From Nostoc sp. S4 (lineage in GTDB: Bacteria > Cyanobacteriota > Cyanobacteriia > Cyanobacteriales > Nostocaceae), in contig JAQYWR010000052.1 of NCBI GenBank assembly GCA_029379225.1, positions 1 to 54,804 of the forward strand: a stretch of 54,804 bases of DNA, read 5' to 3'. Of this stretch, positions 18,033-26,985 are shown one piece after another (position 1 is the first letter of the stretch; each line of letters starts with the position of its first letter). The position numbers and the translations under genes are program-made. Under the pieces are notes generated by a model. That model worked only from the letters and a program-made list of their open reading frames with translations, did no database searches and was not told the DNA's origin.

Positions 18033-19193
18033 TCATGTCTTGCTACTAATTATTGGCTTAACCCGATTGATATTCTGGTTGACAGTTTCTACTTCTGGTT
18101 CAGGTATTGAAATAAAATAATCACAAACAGCAGCAAGTACTTTGTTGGTTTGGTTTTTATAAGCACATCCAATTACTGTCTTTCCATACTCATGTAGCTT
18201 TTTTGCTAAAGAGGCAAATGCCCCATCGCCAGATACAATTACAAAGACTTGCAACGATGGTCGGCTGTGAATTAATTCAACTGCATCAATTGTTAGTTGA
18301 ATATCTGCTGCATTTCTTTGAAAGGAAAAACCAAAAATCTGTATTGGTTCAATACCAAGTTTTTGAACGTCACTTTTTATAGTTTTTAGATTACTATTAC
18401 TCCAATCAGCATAAGCACATTGGATAGCTATTTTATCAACTAATTCTATTTCATTAATCTGTTGGATAATTTTTGTTAAAGAAAATTTGAAGTTAGGGTT
18501 TTTATTACCCATTGTCAAGTTTTCAATATCATATAATATTACCGTATTAAAATTTTGGATAGATATTTTTATATTTTTAATTGCTGAAAATATAGGTTCT
18601 AAAGTAATTTGAGTGATGGAATTGTCTCTAACTTGCTCTAATCTAGCCAAGTTTGTTTTGAGATTATCAATTTCTTGTTTTGTATATTCTAAATCATCAA
18701 TCTGCTGTTTTGCTTCTTGTAATTCCTGCTGTAACTGTTTATTTGATATATGAATTTCAGAGGATGTTTGAACAGTTGTGTTTTTGAAATCTTTAAGAAC
18801 TTGATTTAAAGTTTTTTCGCGTTGTTGATATGCAGCTACTAAATCTTGCTGTATAGCGTCCCAGTCTTCTGGAAGAGCCTCGCGAGTAAAAAAGTTTGTA
18901 ACTGACTCATAACCAGCGATCGCAATTTCCAAATTAATCCCAGAATTTCCTTCTGCAAATACTTGAATCAGTTTACTGAATTTTACAATTACTTTGGCTA
19001 AATTAGAAGATGTGGTAGTTTGATTGCTAAATTGGTCAACAGCCCATTGCCGCAATAGTATAGCAAAGTCATGATTGAGTTTGTCTAAATTCTGCCGTAA
19101 AAGTGAATATATTTCTTGATTTTGGTAAGTTGCTTTTAACAAATTAAGTAGAAAATTTTGTGACTGATGGAAGATTTTGGTTGTCATAGCCAT
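18033..19193 (-). CDS. NYN-domain (LabA/PIN-like) predicted ribonuclease with N-terminal coiled coil
   Basis: The 386-aa protein has a helical N-terminal region, a coiled coil (about 150-190, QELQEAKQQIDDLEYTKQEI) and a NYN domain from about 215 to 365. The acidic active-site residues are visible: YDIENL (Asp222), NAADIQLTIDAVEL (Asp298, Asp303) and IVSGDGAF (Asp323). NYN proteins are metal-dependent nucleases acting on RNA; the long N-terminal extension probably oligomerises or recruits partners. The ATG at 19193 has AGGG close upstream. Substrate unknown. Confidence 0.88.
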   Translation of the reverse strand: MAMTTKIFHQSQNFLLNLLKATYQNQEIYSLLRQNLDKLNHDFAILLRQWAVDQFSNQTTTSSNLAKVIVKFSKLIQVFAEGNSGINLEIAIAGYESVTNFFTREALPEDWDAIQQDLVAAYQQREKTLNQVLKDFKNTTVQTSSEIHISNKQLQQELQEAKQQIDDLEYTKQEIDNLKTNLARLEQVRDNSITQITLEPIFSAIKNIKISIQNFNTVILYDIENLTMGNKNPNFKFSLTKIIQQINEIELVDKIAIQCAYADWSNSNLKTIKSDVQKLGIEPIQIFGFSFQRNAADIQLTIDAVELIHSRPSLQVFVIVSGDGAFASLAKKLHEYGKTVIGCAYKNQTNKVLAAVCDYFISIPEPEVETVNQNINRVKPIISSKT

Positions 19194-19255
19194 ATCCCTG
19201 ATTCAAAATGTAACTCTTTAGTTAAGTTTTCCCAACTTTGTATTACGTCTAACAC

Positions 19256-20128
19256 TCAAAGTGGTGTCACCCAATAACTAATACCCCTGACAATTTTATT
19301 TTTCAAACCAAATAGGGGTAATTTATCCTCAGATAAACCTATATAAGTCCAATGTGGAACATCATTTTCTACAGTTTGAAACCAGCCATTTTGATTGAGA
19401 GCTTTTCTCTGTTCTTGAGTGGATACGCGTAAATCAATTGCTAATCCCCAAAGATGTTGTGAAGTTCCAGGAGGTGCAACTAGACCGAGAATTTTTGTTT
19501 CTTTACCCTGTTGAACTTTTGCCAAAGTTTGATTATTCGTATATTTGTGCCAAAATCTTAAATTTGTATCGAAAGTGCGCGTACAATCACCAGAACCATA
19601 ACCAGATTTCAGGGTAAATTTTTGGAGATTTCGAGCTTTATTTAAAGCGTCTGCTGCTGATTTTTGTAAATAACAATCTTTAGTTCCATCAACATGACCC
19701 ATTGTCAGGGTAGATTGAAACTCTTGGGTTTCTTGTTCGTTAGCAAAGATATCTTTTGGCGGTAATTTAATTTCTATATCTGGATTGACAAAGATTGCAC
19801 CATAACTCCGTAACAAAATATATTCATAACTATTCGGATTGGGAATTGTCGGTAATTTTCTGGCGATCGCAGATAAAAAGCGCTGTTGGTCGTTTAATTT
19901 TGGATCGGGAATAAATGGTTGTGGTGTTACGTCTTTTGAGACACCTGTACAAGGTAATGATTCAGTACTCAAACATCCGTTTAATTGTTGAGCAGTTTTA
20001 CCCATAGTATGATGGGTAATTTCATGACTAGCTACCAAAACAAAAATTATCAAAATTACTGTAATAATAAAACTTGTAGTTTTTATTAGTTTATTATTAA
20101 TATACTTTTTGTTAAGGGTAAGTTTCAT
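19256..20128 (-). CDS. M15-family D-Ala-D-Ala carboxypeptidase-like protein
   Basis: The 290-aa protein has an N-terminal membrane anchor (residues 18-33), a spacer region and a C-terminal VanY/DacB-type zinc peptidase domain. Zinc ligands are visible in GTSQHLWGLAIDL (His225, Asp232) and in VPHWTYIGL (His259, in place of the common PWHWE/PWHY). Two Cys pairs (50s and 152/182) could be oxidised in the periplasm. It probably trims peptidoglycan stem peptides. It lies 62 bp upstream of the NYN gene on the same strand, so three minus-strand genes (this one, NYN, TIGR04376-like) may share a transcript. Confidence 0.85.
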   Translation of the reverse strand: MKLTLNKKYINNKLIKTTSFIITVILIIFVLVASHEITHHTMGKTAQQLNGCLSTESLPCTGVSKDVTPQPFIPDPKLNDQQRFLSAIARKLPTIPNPNSYEYILLRSYGAIFVNPDIEIKLPPKDIFANEQETQEFQSTLTMGHVDGTKDCYLQKSAADALNKARNLQKFTLKSGYGSGDCTRTFDTNLRFWHKYTNNQTLAKVQQGKETKILGLVAPPGTSQHLWGLAIDLRVSTQEQRKALNQNGWFQTVENDVPHWTYIGLSEDKLPLFGLKNKIVRGISYWVTPL

Positions 20129-20505
20129 TTTTAAAAGTTTACCTAAATATATTTACAATTAGTTTTGCTAAATTTTAACTGACAATCAGCTATTTATAAA
20201 TTCTAAATAGAGCTTAATAACGATAAATTATAGCAATTTTATTAGGGATGCACAGTTGTACGCCACTACTACTGTGGTTGAATATCGAAGTATTCTTGAG
20301 CGAGATATTTAATATACATTACAGATAAATTCAACTTGTGTTTGTGACTGACAATCTAAAAAATATTTATCAAAAATAGAAATGTATTTATTATTGAGCA
20401 ATAGTAAAGTTGATAACTTATTTATCAGAAAGTTACATCCCTGAAATCACTGGAAACGTTAAAATTGAAAAGAACTTTCAGCTTGCTGTTCCTGTAAGTA
20501 TGACC
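20129..20505. other. Divergent promoter region, M15 peptidase / mnmG
   Basis: 377 bp of AT-rich DNA between divergent genes (373 non-coding if a TTG start at 20410 is ignored). No hairpin, operator or RNA is recognised; promoters for both genes must lie here. Confidence 0.4.
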
Positions 20506-22425
20506 ATGCACAACGTTGTTGAATTCCAAGACGCTTTTGATGTGATTGTCGTCGGTGCAGGTCACTCCGGTTGCGAAGCAGCTCTCGCCTCTGCCCGCCT
20601 CGGTTGTCGTACCTTGCTATTGACACTCAATTTGGATAAAATCGCTTGGCAACCCTGTAACCCAGCAGTAGGTGGCCCAGCGAAATCCCAGTTGACTCAT
20701 GAGGTAGATGCACTCGGCGGGGAAATTGGGAAAATGGCAGACCGCACCTACTTACAAAAGCGCATCCTCAACTCTTCACGAGGGCCTGCTGTTTGGGCTT
20801 TACGCGCTCAAACTGACAAGCGCGAATATGCAGCAGTGATGAAAAATATTGTGGAAAATCAAGAAAACTTGACCATCCGTGAAAGTATGGCAGTTGACTT
20901 GGTGTTGGGCGCTAACGATGAAGTCATCGGCGTGGAAACTTATTTTGGTGTGGCGTTCCAATGCAAAGCCGTCATCTTGACAACTGGCACCTTTTTAGGT
21001 GGCAAAATTTGGGTAGGTAACAAATCAATGCCAGCGGGACGAGCTGGCGAATTTGCGGCTGAGGGATTGACACAAACCCTTCAGCGCTTGGGATTTGAAA
21101 CTGGTAGGCTGAAAACCGGAACCCCAGCTCGGGTAGACAAGCGATCGGTAGATTACAGTAAAATGCAAATCCAGCCAGGTGATGAAGATGTGCGCTGGTT
21201 TAGCTTTGACCCGGATGTGTGGGTAGAACGCGAACAAATGCCTTGCTATATTACGCGTACAACTACTGATACTCATCGCTTAATTCAGGAAAATTTACAC
21301 CTATCGCCAGTTTATGGTGGTTGGGTGGAAGCCAAGGGGCCGCGTTATTGTCCTAGTATTGAAGATAAGATTGTCCGCTTTACTGATAAAGAAAGTCATC
21401 AAATCTTTATTGAGCCGGAAGGAAGAGATATACCCGAACTTTATATTCAAGGGTTTTCTACAGGTTTACCAGAAAATTTGCAACTACAGATGTTGCGGAC
21501 TCTGCCTGGTTTGGAAAAATGTGTGATGCTGCGTCCGGCTTATGCTGTGGAATATGACTATTTACCTGCAACTCAGTGTTACCCCACACTGATGACTAAG
21601 AAGATTGCTGGGCTGTTTTGTGCTGGGCAGATTAACGGCACCACAGGCTATGAAGAAGCCGCAGCTCAAGGTCTGGTGGCAGGAATTAACGCAGCTCGGT
21701 TTGCTCGCTCTCAGGAGATGATTGTCTTCCCCCGCGAGCACAGTTACATTGGGACGCTAGTTGATGACTTGTGTACCAAAGACCTGCGGGAACCTTACCG
21801 AATGCTTACTAGTAGGTCAGAGTATCGGTTGATTTTGCGTTCTGACAATGCCGACCAACGCCTAACACCCTTAGGACGGGAAATCGGTTTAATTGACGAT
21901 CGCCGTTGGAGTTTATTTACCCAAAAACAAACCCAGATTAGCACAGAAAAATCACGGCTATCCAACACGCGCATCAAAGAACATGATGAAATTGGGATAG
22001 CGATCGCTTCTCATACCCAGCAAGCAATCAAAGGTTCAATTACCTTAAATGACTTACTGCGGCGTCCGGGATTCCATTACGTTGACCTCGACAGGTTCGG
22101 ACTGGGAAACCCCAACCTCAACCGTGCTGAGAAAGAAGGCGCAGAAATTGACATCAAGTATTCTGGATATCTCGCTAGGCAACAAAATCAGATCGATCAA
22201 ATCGCCCGCCAAGCCCACCGCCAGTTACCTGCGGATTTGGATTATGCAAAAATTGATACTCTTTCCAAAGAAGCGCGAGAAAAACTGACTCACGTAAAAC
22301 CACTTACTCTCGGTCAAGCTGCACGTATAGGTGGTGTAAACCCAGCCGATATAAACGCTTTATTATTATATCTAGAATTGCGTAAAACCAAGAGCCAGTC
22401 AGGGTTTACAGCGTTAATCTCATAA
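20506..22425 (+). CDS. mnmG: tRNA uridine-5-carboxymethylaminomethyl modification enzyme
   Basis: With MnmE, installs the carboxymethylaminomethyl group on U34 of certain tRNAs; cytoplasmic FAD enzyme. The FAD-binding motif VIVVGAGHSGCEAALA opens the protein, followed by PCNPAVGGPAKSQL, GTFLGGKIWVG, GRLKTGTPAR, YDYLPATQCYP, GQINGTTGYEEAAAQG and the C-terminal LDYAKI...LTHVKPLTLGQAARI helical domain, all typical. The 639-aa length from ATG 20506 matches the family; the open frame extends to a TTG at 20410 and another ATG sits at 20500, but the conserved sequence starts at VEFQDAFDV. It stands alone, divergent from the peptidase gene. Confidence 0.97.
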   Translation: MHNVVEFQDAFDVIVVGAGHSGCEAALASARLGCRTLLLTLNLDKIAWQPCNPAVGGPAKSQLTHEVDALGGEIGKMADRTYLQKRILNSSRGPAVWALRAQTDKREYAAVMKNIVENQENLTIRESMAVDLVLGANDEVIGVETYFGVAFQCKAVILTTGTFLGGKIWVGNKSMPAGRAGEFAAEGLTQTLQRLGFETGRLKTGTPARVDKRSVDYSKMQIQPGDEDVRWFSFDPDVWVEREQMPCYITRTTTDTHRLIQENLHLSPVYGGWVEAKGPRYCPSIEDKIVRFTDKESHQIFIEPEGRDIPELYIQGFSTGLPENLQLQMLRTLPGLEKCVMLRPAYAVEYDYLPATQCYPTLMTKKIAGLFCAGQINGTTGYEEAAAQGLVAGINAARFARSQEMIVFPREHSYIGTLVDDLCTKDLREPYRMLTSRSEYRLILRSDNADQRLTPLGREIGLIDDRRWSLFTQKQTQISTEKSRLSNTRIKEHDEIGIAIASHTQQAIKGSITLNDLLRRPGFHYVDLDRFGLGNPNLNRAEKEGAEIDIKYSGYLARQQNQIDQIARQAHRQLPADLDYAKIDTLSKEAREKLTHVKPLTLGQAARIGGVNPADINALLLYLELRKTKSQSGFTALIS

Positions 22426-22469
22426 AAACTTCATAAAGGGTGAGTATAGTAGTAAAGAGGGAGATGGGT

Positions 22470-22682
22470 ATGATAGATGACATAAATCTTAGTACTGCCA
22501 TCATTAACAATCCCCAGATTGAAGTTGATTTTAATACCACCGCTCAATAACTCGTCTCCATCAGACGGGCGATTGAATATTTGATTGATAATCCTGATAA
22601 AAGGCAGCAGGAGCGGCATTTCCCTGACCTAGTAATAAAGATAGAACGTCTATGTTACAACAAGCCACCACCCGTCTCATAA
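22470..22682 (+). pseudogene. Small ORF interrupted by an in-frame TAA
   Basis: ATG at 22470 follows AGAGGGAG with good spacing and gives 26 codons (IDDINLSTAIINNPQIEV...) to TAA at 22548-22550. The same frame then reads LVSIRRAIEYLIDNPDK and on to TAA at 22680-22682, with protein-like composition. Either a 26-aa peptide is made, or this is a ~70-aa gene broken by one stop. Its end overlaps the next gene by 31 bp, which argues for decay rather than a functional full-length gene. No family recognised. Confidence 0.35.
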
Positions 22683-24031
22683 TTCCAGAACCATCAGAGG
22701 ACTTAATCGCCAACGAACCTTGGTCGATAGAAATCTATGCTGAGGGCTTGATGGATGAACTCTTTGCGGATATAGACCACATTCTCGATGCTAGTGGTAA
22801 TCTAGTTTCTCAAACCATTAAGCATAGCACTCCGAAAAAGTCGAGCCAATCCGCTGCTGGGGTTTCTTTTGAAGTTCAAACCAGCCCCAACCGCAGCTCT
22901 GATTTTCCAGCTGTAGTAACTGGCATCGGCAACCCACTGCAAACAGTCACCATGCCGCAGATTATCTTACCAACAGCCGATAGCCCAGTAGAGTCAGTTG
23001 CTCAAACTAACCACAAGCAATTGAGTACGGTTGTATTTGACCCCGCCACCGTCAAACCAGTTAGTAGAAAGCCTCACAAAACCAGTTCTAGTTTAGGCAA
23101 ACTGCTGATTGTGGGAACAACATTAGGTGTGGCGATCGCCAGTATGATTTACCTGGTACAGTCTGGCGTTATCCATATTTTTAATAGCAAATTGCCCCAA
23201 TCAGCTCTTTTAGTGCCGCAGCCCCAGTCACAATTGCCGACAAAACCACAAGTTGAGGCAGAGTTAGTTGACTACATGGTGAGTGCCCTAGCAGTTATAG
23301 ATAAGCAAGATGTAAAAAATAATCAAAACTACGTTAGACCGGGATTTTACACTCAGGCAAATACTAACCAAATAGCTGTTGCCAACGAGCAACCAACGAA
23401 TAATCTACCACCAGTACCACTAGCAGCTAACAATACACTACCAACTCCTAACCGTTCTGGAAAGGTTGTTGAACGCATTTACGTGCCTGTACCATCGCCA
23501 ATGCGCTACGCCCTGCCGGCGATTCCTGGCACTCCCACACTTTTACCACAAGTTGCAAGTGCGTTGCGGGGTTCTCAACCTAATATTGTGAAAAGTGCCT
23601 TGAATACCGTGCGACAAGCTGCCAAGCCTGCCACTGTCAACATGCTAGCTGTGGCTGTGCTACCAGAACTCAAAGCTGTGGCTACGAAAACTGCACCCAT
23701 TACCGTGCGACAAACACCCAAGCCTCTGCCTGCATTACCAGTTGTGCCATTACGTGCAGCACTCGCACCAGAATCAGAACCAACTATCACCCAGCATCAG
23801 GTGTATTTGCCAACTGCGATCGCAGAGGCTCCGAGCAGTACCTTAGAAGGATTGCTAGAATTAGGCAACAAATCTGCCGCTTTATTTAAAATCGATGGCG
23901 TGACTCGTCGCATCAATATGGGTGAAAGCATTGGTTCGAGCGGGTGGACACTTGTTGAGGTCAGTAATGGTGAAGCTGTGATTCGTCGTAACGGCGAAGT
24001 GCGATCGATTTATGCAGGACAGAAATTGTAA
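22652..24031 (+). CDS. Bitopic membrane protein with GspC/PilP-like C-terminal domain
   Basis: The 459-aa protein has a soluble N-terminal segment (PEPSEDLIANEPWSIEIYAE), one TM helix near residues 148-170 (KLLIVGTTLGVAIASMIYLV), a long Pro/Ala/Gln/Val-rich periplasmic linker and a compact C-terminal domain. The latter reads LLELGNKSAALFKIDGVTRR, then MGESIGSSGWTLVEVSNGEA and RRNGEVRSIYAGQKL. This ending resembles the HR domain of type II secretion GspC and pilus PilP, which link inner and outer membrane parts. A link to type IV pili or secretion is inferred; no other pilus gene is in the window. Confidence 0.7.
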   Translation: MLQQATTRLIIPEPSEDLIANEPWSIEIYAEGLMDELFADIDHILDASGNLVSQTIKHSTPKKSSQSAAGVSFEVQTSPNRSSDFPAVVTGIGNPLQTVTMPQIILPTADSPVESVAQTNHKQLSTVVFDPATVKPVSRKPHKTSSSLGKLLIVGTTLGVAIASMIYLVQSGVIHIFNSKLPQSALLVPQPQSQLPTKPQVEAELVDYMVSALAVIDKQDVKNNQNYVRPGFYTQANTNQIAVANEQPTNNLPPVPLAANNTLPTPNRSGKVVERIYVPVPSPMRYALPAIPGTPTLLPQVASALRGSQPNIVKSALNTVRQAAKPATVNMLAVAVLPELKAVATKTAPITVRQTPKPLPALPVVPLRAALAPESEPTITQHQVYLPTAIAEAPSSTLEGLLELGNKSAALFKIDGVTRRINMGESIGSSGWTLVEVSNGEAVIRRNGEVRSIYAGQKL

Positions 24032-24364
24032 GAACTTCTAAAAAATAAAGAAGTACAATCTGTTAGAGATTGAGATTCTAACAGATGAAATCAGAATTCA
24101 CCATTTAAGGCTAGAAAATTTCTCCGCCGACTTACCTAGTTGCAGAGATTCGTTTTGAATTTCTTTAAAAAGATTCTATTGGATTTGTACAAAAGCTAAT
24201 AGCTTTATTTGTAGACATCAGCACTCGCTCGGTCACAGGCATTTAAAGTATAAGAATCGTTTAATAGCAAGGGTTTGAGCGTTTTAGAAATTAGGCTATT
24301 TTTTGGTTGATATCCTTACAGATAAGGGTTTTAGAAATCCCGTGCGTTTGCCCTGTTTGCTAGC

Positions 24365-24414
24365 GCCACTTGACGGCAGTTGCTCATGGGGAAACCCCTG
24401 TCCCAGCAAGTGGC
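24365..24414. repeat. Dispersed nested palindrome (Nostoc-type)
   Basis: GCCACTTG (24365-24372) pairs with CAAGTGGC (24407-24414). An inner GGGG-AAA-CCCC hairpin sits at 24388-24398, preceded by AGTTGCTCATG. This nested layout and wording resemble the short palindromes scattered in Nostoc spacers. Confidence 0.6.
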
Positions 24415-24521
24415 TCCTCCTATTCCTTACCTACATAAATAAGTTTAAAAATTAAAGTAGATTACTATAGTTAGAATCGGTCAAGTAACTTTTACTCAGT
24501 AATATATAAATTGAGAGATTC

Positions 24522-24554
24522 AGATTTCCGACTTATTATATAAGTCGGAAATCT
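24522..24554. terminator. Perfect 14-bp stem hairpin after the amidase gene
   Basis: AGATTTCCGACTTA and TAAGTCGGAAATCT are exact complements around a 5-base loop. It lies 31 bp past the stop of the minus-strand amidase gene and probably ends its transcript. Confidence 0.7.
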
Positions 24555-24585
24555 AAGTATTCAACTAATATTTAGATCCAAACAA

Positions 24586-25347
24586 CTAATCTTTTTCTAT
24601 AACTTTGCTATGTCCAGCAAAAACAAAATGTTCGTCTCGGTTTCCTTTACTTTTATCAGGCCACTTAACCCAATAATGATTTTCCTCAAAACGGACATCT
24701 AAAACTGGATAATCTTCTGGGTCAATCTCGAATAGAGATTCTTTGGGAAGGTCTGAACCCTGCTCTGTAGAAGGTTTGAGAAGAGTTTTTGTTGTGATTT
24801 CCAAAACGTATTTCTTATCAGATTTAGATTGAACGTTATCTGAGTCACCAATTAATCCATCTTTAATTGCTTCTGCCATTTTTTCAGTATCAAAGCGATC
24901 CATATCTACTTTGGCGTCACAAAAGCAGCACTCAATTAAAATAGCTGGCATTTGTGTATTTTTGAGAACAAAGAAGCCTGTATTTTTTACTCCTCTATTA
25001 TAAAAACCAAGTTTAACAATCTCTTTGAGAACTGATTGAGCAATACCTTGTGATGCATTACTAATTCCATAAACTTCTGTGCCATTAGCTTTAGTGTTGA
25101 ATTTATTAAAGTGAATTGAAACAAAAATATTAACATTATTGGCATTCGCTTTATCTGCTCGTTGTCTGAGAGAGTCCGTGAGACTGCTAGCCTTAGTGGG
25201 AGTGCAATCAATAGCGGTATGACCTGCTGCTTTGAGTTTTTGGATTAAATGTGTACCAACTGCTTTAGTTAAAGTATCTTCTTGTTTGATGCCTGTTGCT
25301 CCTGTATCTGGAGGGCAATTATGTCCCATATCAATACCAAATTTCAT
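24586..25347 (-). CDS. N-acetylmuramoyl-L-alanine amidase (Amidase_3)
   Basis: Cleaves the bond between muramic acid and the stem peptide of peptidoglycan. The 253-aa protein has an Amidase_3 domain at residues 1-165 with zinc ligands His9 (GIDMGHN), Glu23 (KQED) and His79 (FVSIHFN), and the catalytic Glu139 (PAILIECCF). It starts directly at the catalytic domain without a signal peptide. The remaining ~85 residues (ending KWPDKSKGNRDEHFVFAGHS) form an SH3-like or unrecognised domain. Lack of a signal peptide suggests a lysis-type, mobile-element or polymorphic-toxin-like amidase rather than the division enzyme AmiC. Confidence 0.9.
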   Translation of the reverse strand: MKFGIDMGHNCPPDTGATGIKQEDTLTKAVGTHLIQKLKAAGHTAIDCTPTKASSLTDSLRQRADKANANNVNIFVSIHFNKFNTKANGTEVYGISNASQGIAQSVLKEIVKLGFYNRGVKNTGFFVLKNTQMPAILIECCFCDAKVDMDRFDTEKMAEAIKDGLIGDSDNVQSKSDKKYVLEITTKTLLKPSTEQGSDLPKESLFEIDPEDYPVLDVRFEENHYWVKWPDKSKGNRDEHFVFAGHSKVIEKD

Positions 25348-25430
25348 CGAGTTAATCTCCTTGTTATAAATTTTGAGGTACCCATTATCTGCCTATAGTG
25401 TATTAATTATTAAGCCAAATGCCATCGCTG

Positions 25431-25475
25431 TGTCAGTGAGAAAAAGTGAGTACTGACTGTAAAAATTTGTAACAT
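25431..25475 (+). promoter_or_regulatory. Shared upstream element, copy 1
   Basis: Contains GTGAGAAAAAGTGAGTA, then ACTGTAAA and TGTAAC at fixed spacing. The same ~45-bp string, with about eight mismatches, is found at 27228-27272. This copy ends 68 bp before the HTH-Uma2 start. The two GTGAG half-sites ten bases apart look like a direct-repeat binding site facing a promoter. Confidence 0.55.
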
Positions 25476-25543
25476 CTAGCATAATTATCTTCAAAAAAAC
25501 AGAAATCTCATAAATCGAACCCATAAACAAAGCAGGCTGACCA

Positions 25544-26467
25544 ATGACCCCAGAAGAAGCGCTGAATCTAATCGATAGTCTTTTATGCTCTACGTTTGGG
25601 CAAAGGCTCAATGACGTTCAATCTGTGGTCTTTCTGGAAAGTTGGCTGGGACGCACCTATGCGGAAATTGCGGTGCAGATAAGTTATGAACATGACTATA
25701 TTAAGCAAATTGGTTGTCAGTTGTGGCGATCGCTTTCTCAGGTATTCGGTCAAGAAGTATGTAAAAAAAATATCCAAGCTGTTTTGCGTTGCTATCAGCA
25801 GTCTTCAAACAGTAGACATTCAAAAAAAGCTACCAACATTAACATCTTTGAATTAGATAAAATCAAACAAACAAAGGCAACAACGCAAACGGGAACAATC
25901 ACGAACCAAGCCATTGATGGAATACGCTGGACAATTCACGATTTAGAAGTTCTACCCGAAAATGAGTGGACACGTTATGAAATTATTAATGGAGAACTCT
26001 TTGTAACTCGCACTCCTCACCGCCGTCATCAACAAGTTTGTGGCAAAATATTCCGGCAACTCGATACTTGGTCAGACTTGAGTGGTTTAGGAGAAACAAT
26101 TGTAGCTCCAGGGATAATTTTTTCCCAAGCAGATAGCGTTATCCCCGATGTGGTTTGGATAAGTCGAGAAAGACTAGCAGAAATTGAAGATGAAGCCGGA
26201 CATTTAACAGGTACACCAGAGTTAGTAGTGGAAGTTTTATCTTCTGGTAAACAAAACGAACTTCAAGACAAAGAAGCAAAATTGAAACTATATTCAGTTC
26301 AAAGCGTGTGTGAGTATTGGATTGTCAATCGCCTTACTCAAAAAGTTGAAGTTTATCGTCGAGAAAAAGCACAGTTGGTATTAGTTGCAACTTTATTAGA
26401 TGATGATAAAATTACATCACCACTGTTACCCGGATTTTATTGTTCTATCCGTTTATTTTTTCCCTAA
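25544..26467 (+). CDS. vMAP-type HTH fused to Uma2-family PD-(D/E)XK nuclease
   Basis: Residues 1-85 form the helix-turn-helix module that usually heads cyanobacterial NB-ARC/WD40 and vWA-MoxR-associated conflict proteins: TPEEALNLIDSLLCSTFGQR, then FLESWLGRTYAEIAVQISY and YIKQIGCQLWRSLSQVFG. After a polar linker, residues 128-305 are a Uma2 nuclease domain with YEIINGELF, VIPDVVWIS (Asp202), PELVVEVLS (Glu230) and the Lys-containing DKEAKLKLY, followed by CEYWIVN. Uma2 proteins are usually ~190 aa and stand alone; the fusion to a signalling HTH is unusual. The catalytic residues look intact. Its upstream element is shared with the exoprotein gene at 27525. Confidence 0.88.
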   Translation: MTPEEALNLIDSLLCSTFGQRLNDVQSVVFLESWLGRTYAEIAVQISYEHDYIKQIGCQLWRSLSQVFGQEVCKKNIQAVLRCYQQSSNSRHSKKATNINIFELDKIKQTKATTQTGTITNQAIDGIRWTIHDLEVLPENEWTRYEIINGELFVTRTPHRRHQQVCGKIFRQLDTWSDLSGLGETIVAPGIIFSQADSVIPDVVWISRERLAEIEDEAGHLTGTPELVVEVLSSGKQNELQDKEAKLKLYSVQSVCEYWIVNRLTQKVEVYRREKAQLVLVATLLDDDKITSPLLPGFYCSIRLFFP

Positions 26468-26598
26468 TAAGCGGTTTATATAGATTTAAATTAGATATAG
26501 TAATTTGAAATCATTCGTTATGAACAAAATACCAGATTTCTCAAATAACTCTGGTATTTATAACTTTTAATTATCACAAATTAAATAGAATTGCTATA

Positions 26599-26985
26599 TC
26601 ATTGTCCTGAATCTGATGAATCTCGGATTTTAATTTCTACATCTCCTATCATCGATTCTGCTTCTGCAAAAGCTTTTGCTAAATCATCAATAGAACTCTT
26701 TCCTGCACTGAATCTTATTGTTTCAGCTTTTAAGTGTCTTTGAGCTTGACGAAATCCGTTACCCTTTCGCCCAACACCTGTAGTATTAATAATTCCAACA
26801 GAAGCTGCACTAATTGCAGCAAAAATTTTTGTTCTAAATGTTCCAAGTTCTTGAACAAAGGTAGCGACTATCAAGGATGAAAGTATAGAAATTACTCCCA
26901 AACTTATGTAAATAGAGTGTAATATCACTGCATCTTGATGCCATCTTTTTATTTGCTTCTGAATTTCTTCTGGTATTTCTTGCAT
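26599..26985 (-). CDS. Two-TM membrane protein, SLATT-like
   Basis: The 128-aa protein has an N-terminal amphipathic helix (EEIQKQIKRWHQDAV), two adjacent hydrophobic helices (about residues 22-42 and 50-70) and a soluble charged helix pair with RQAQRHLKAETIRFSAG and DDLAKAFAEAESM. The layout of helix, two close TMs and a C-terminal helical domain resembles SLATT proteins, predicted pore-forming effectors in bacterial conflict systems; this match is by layout, not by a proven motif. It converges on the HTH-Uma2 gene, which itself has a conflict-type domain. Confidence 0.6.
   Translation of the reverse strand: MQEIPEEIQKQIKRWHQDAVILHSIYISLGVISILSSLIVATFVQELGTFRTKIFAAISAASVGIINTTGVGRKGNGFRQAQRHLKAETIRFSAGKSSIDDLAKAFAEAESMIGDVEIKIRDSSDSGQ

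Larger units (their letters stand above)
24032..24585. other. Spacer with a dispersed palindromic repeat and a terminator
   Basis: 554 bp without a gene between convergent genes. It holds the palindromic repeat (24365-24414) and the perfect hairpin (24522-24554) listed separately. Nothing else is recognised. Confidence 0.5.

Noticed and set aside
24586..25347. Amidase without a signal peptide as evidence of a prophage lysis cassette
   Set aside because: No holin, structural phage or integrase gene is nearby, so a prophage is not supported.
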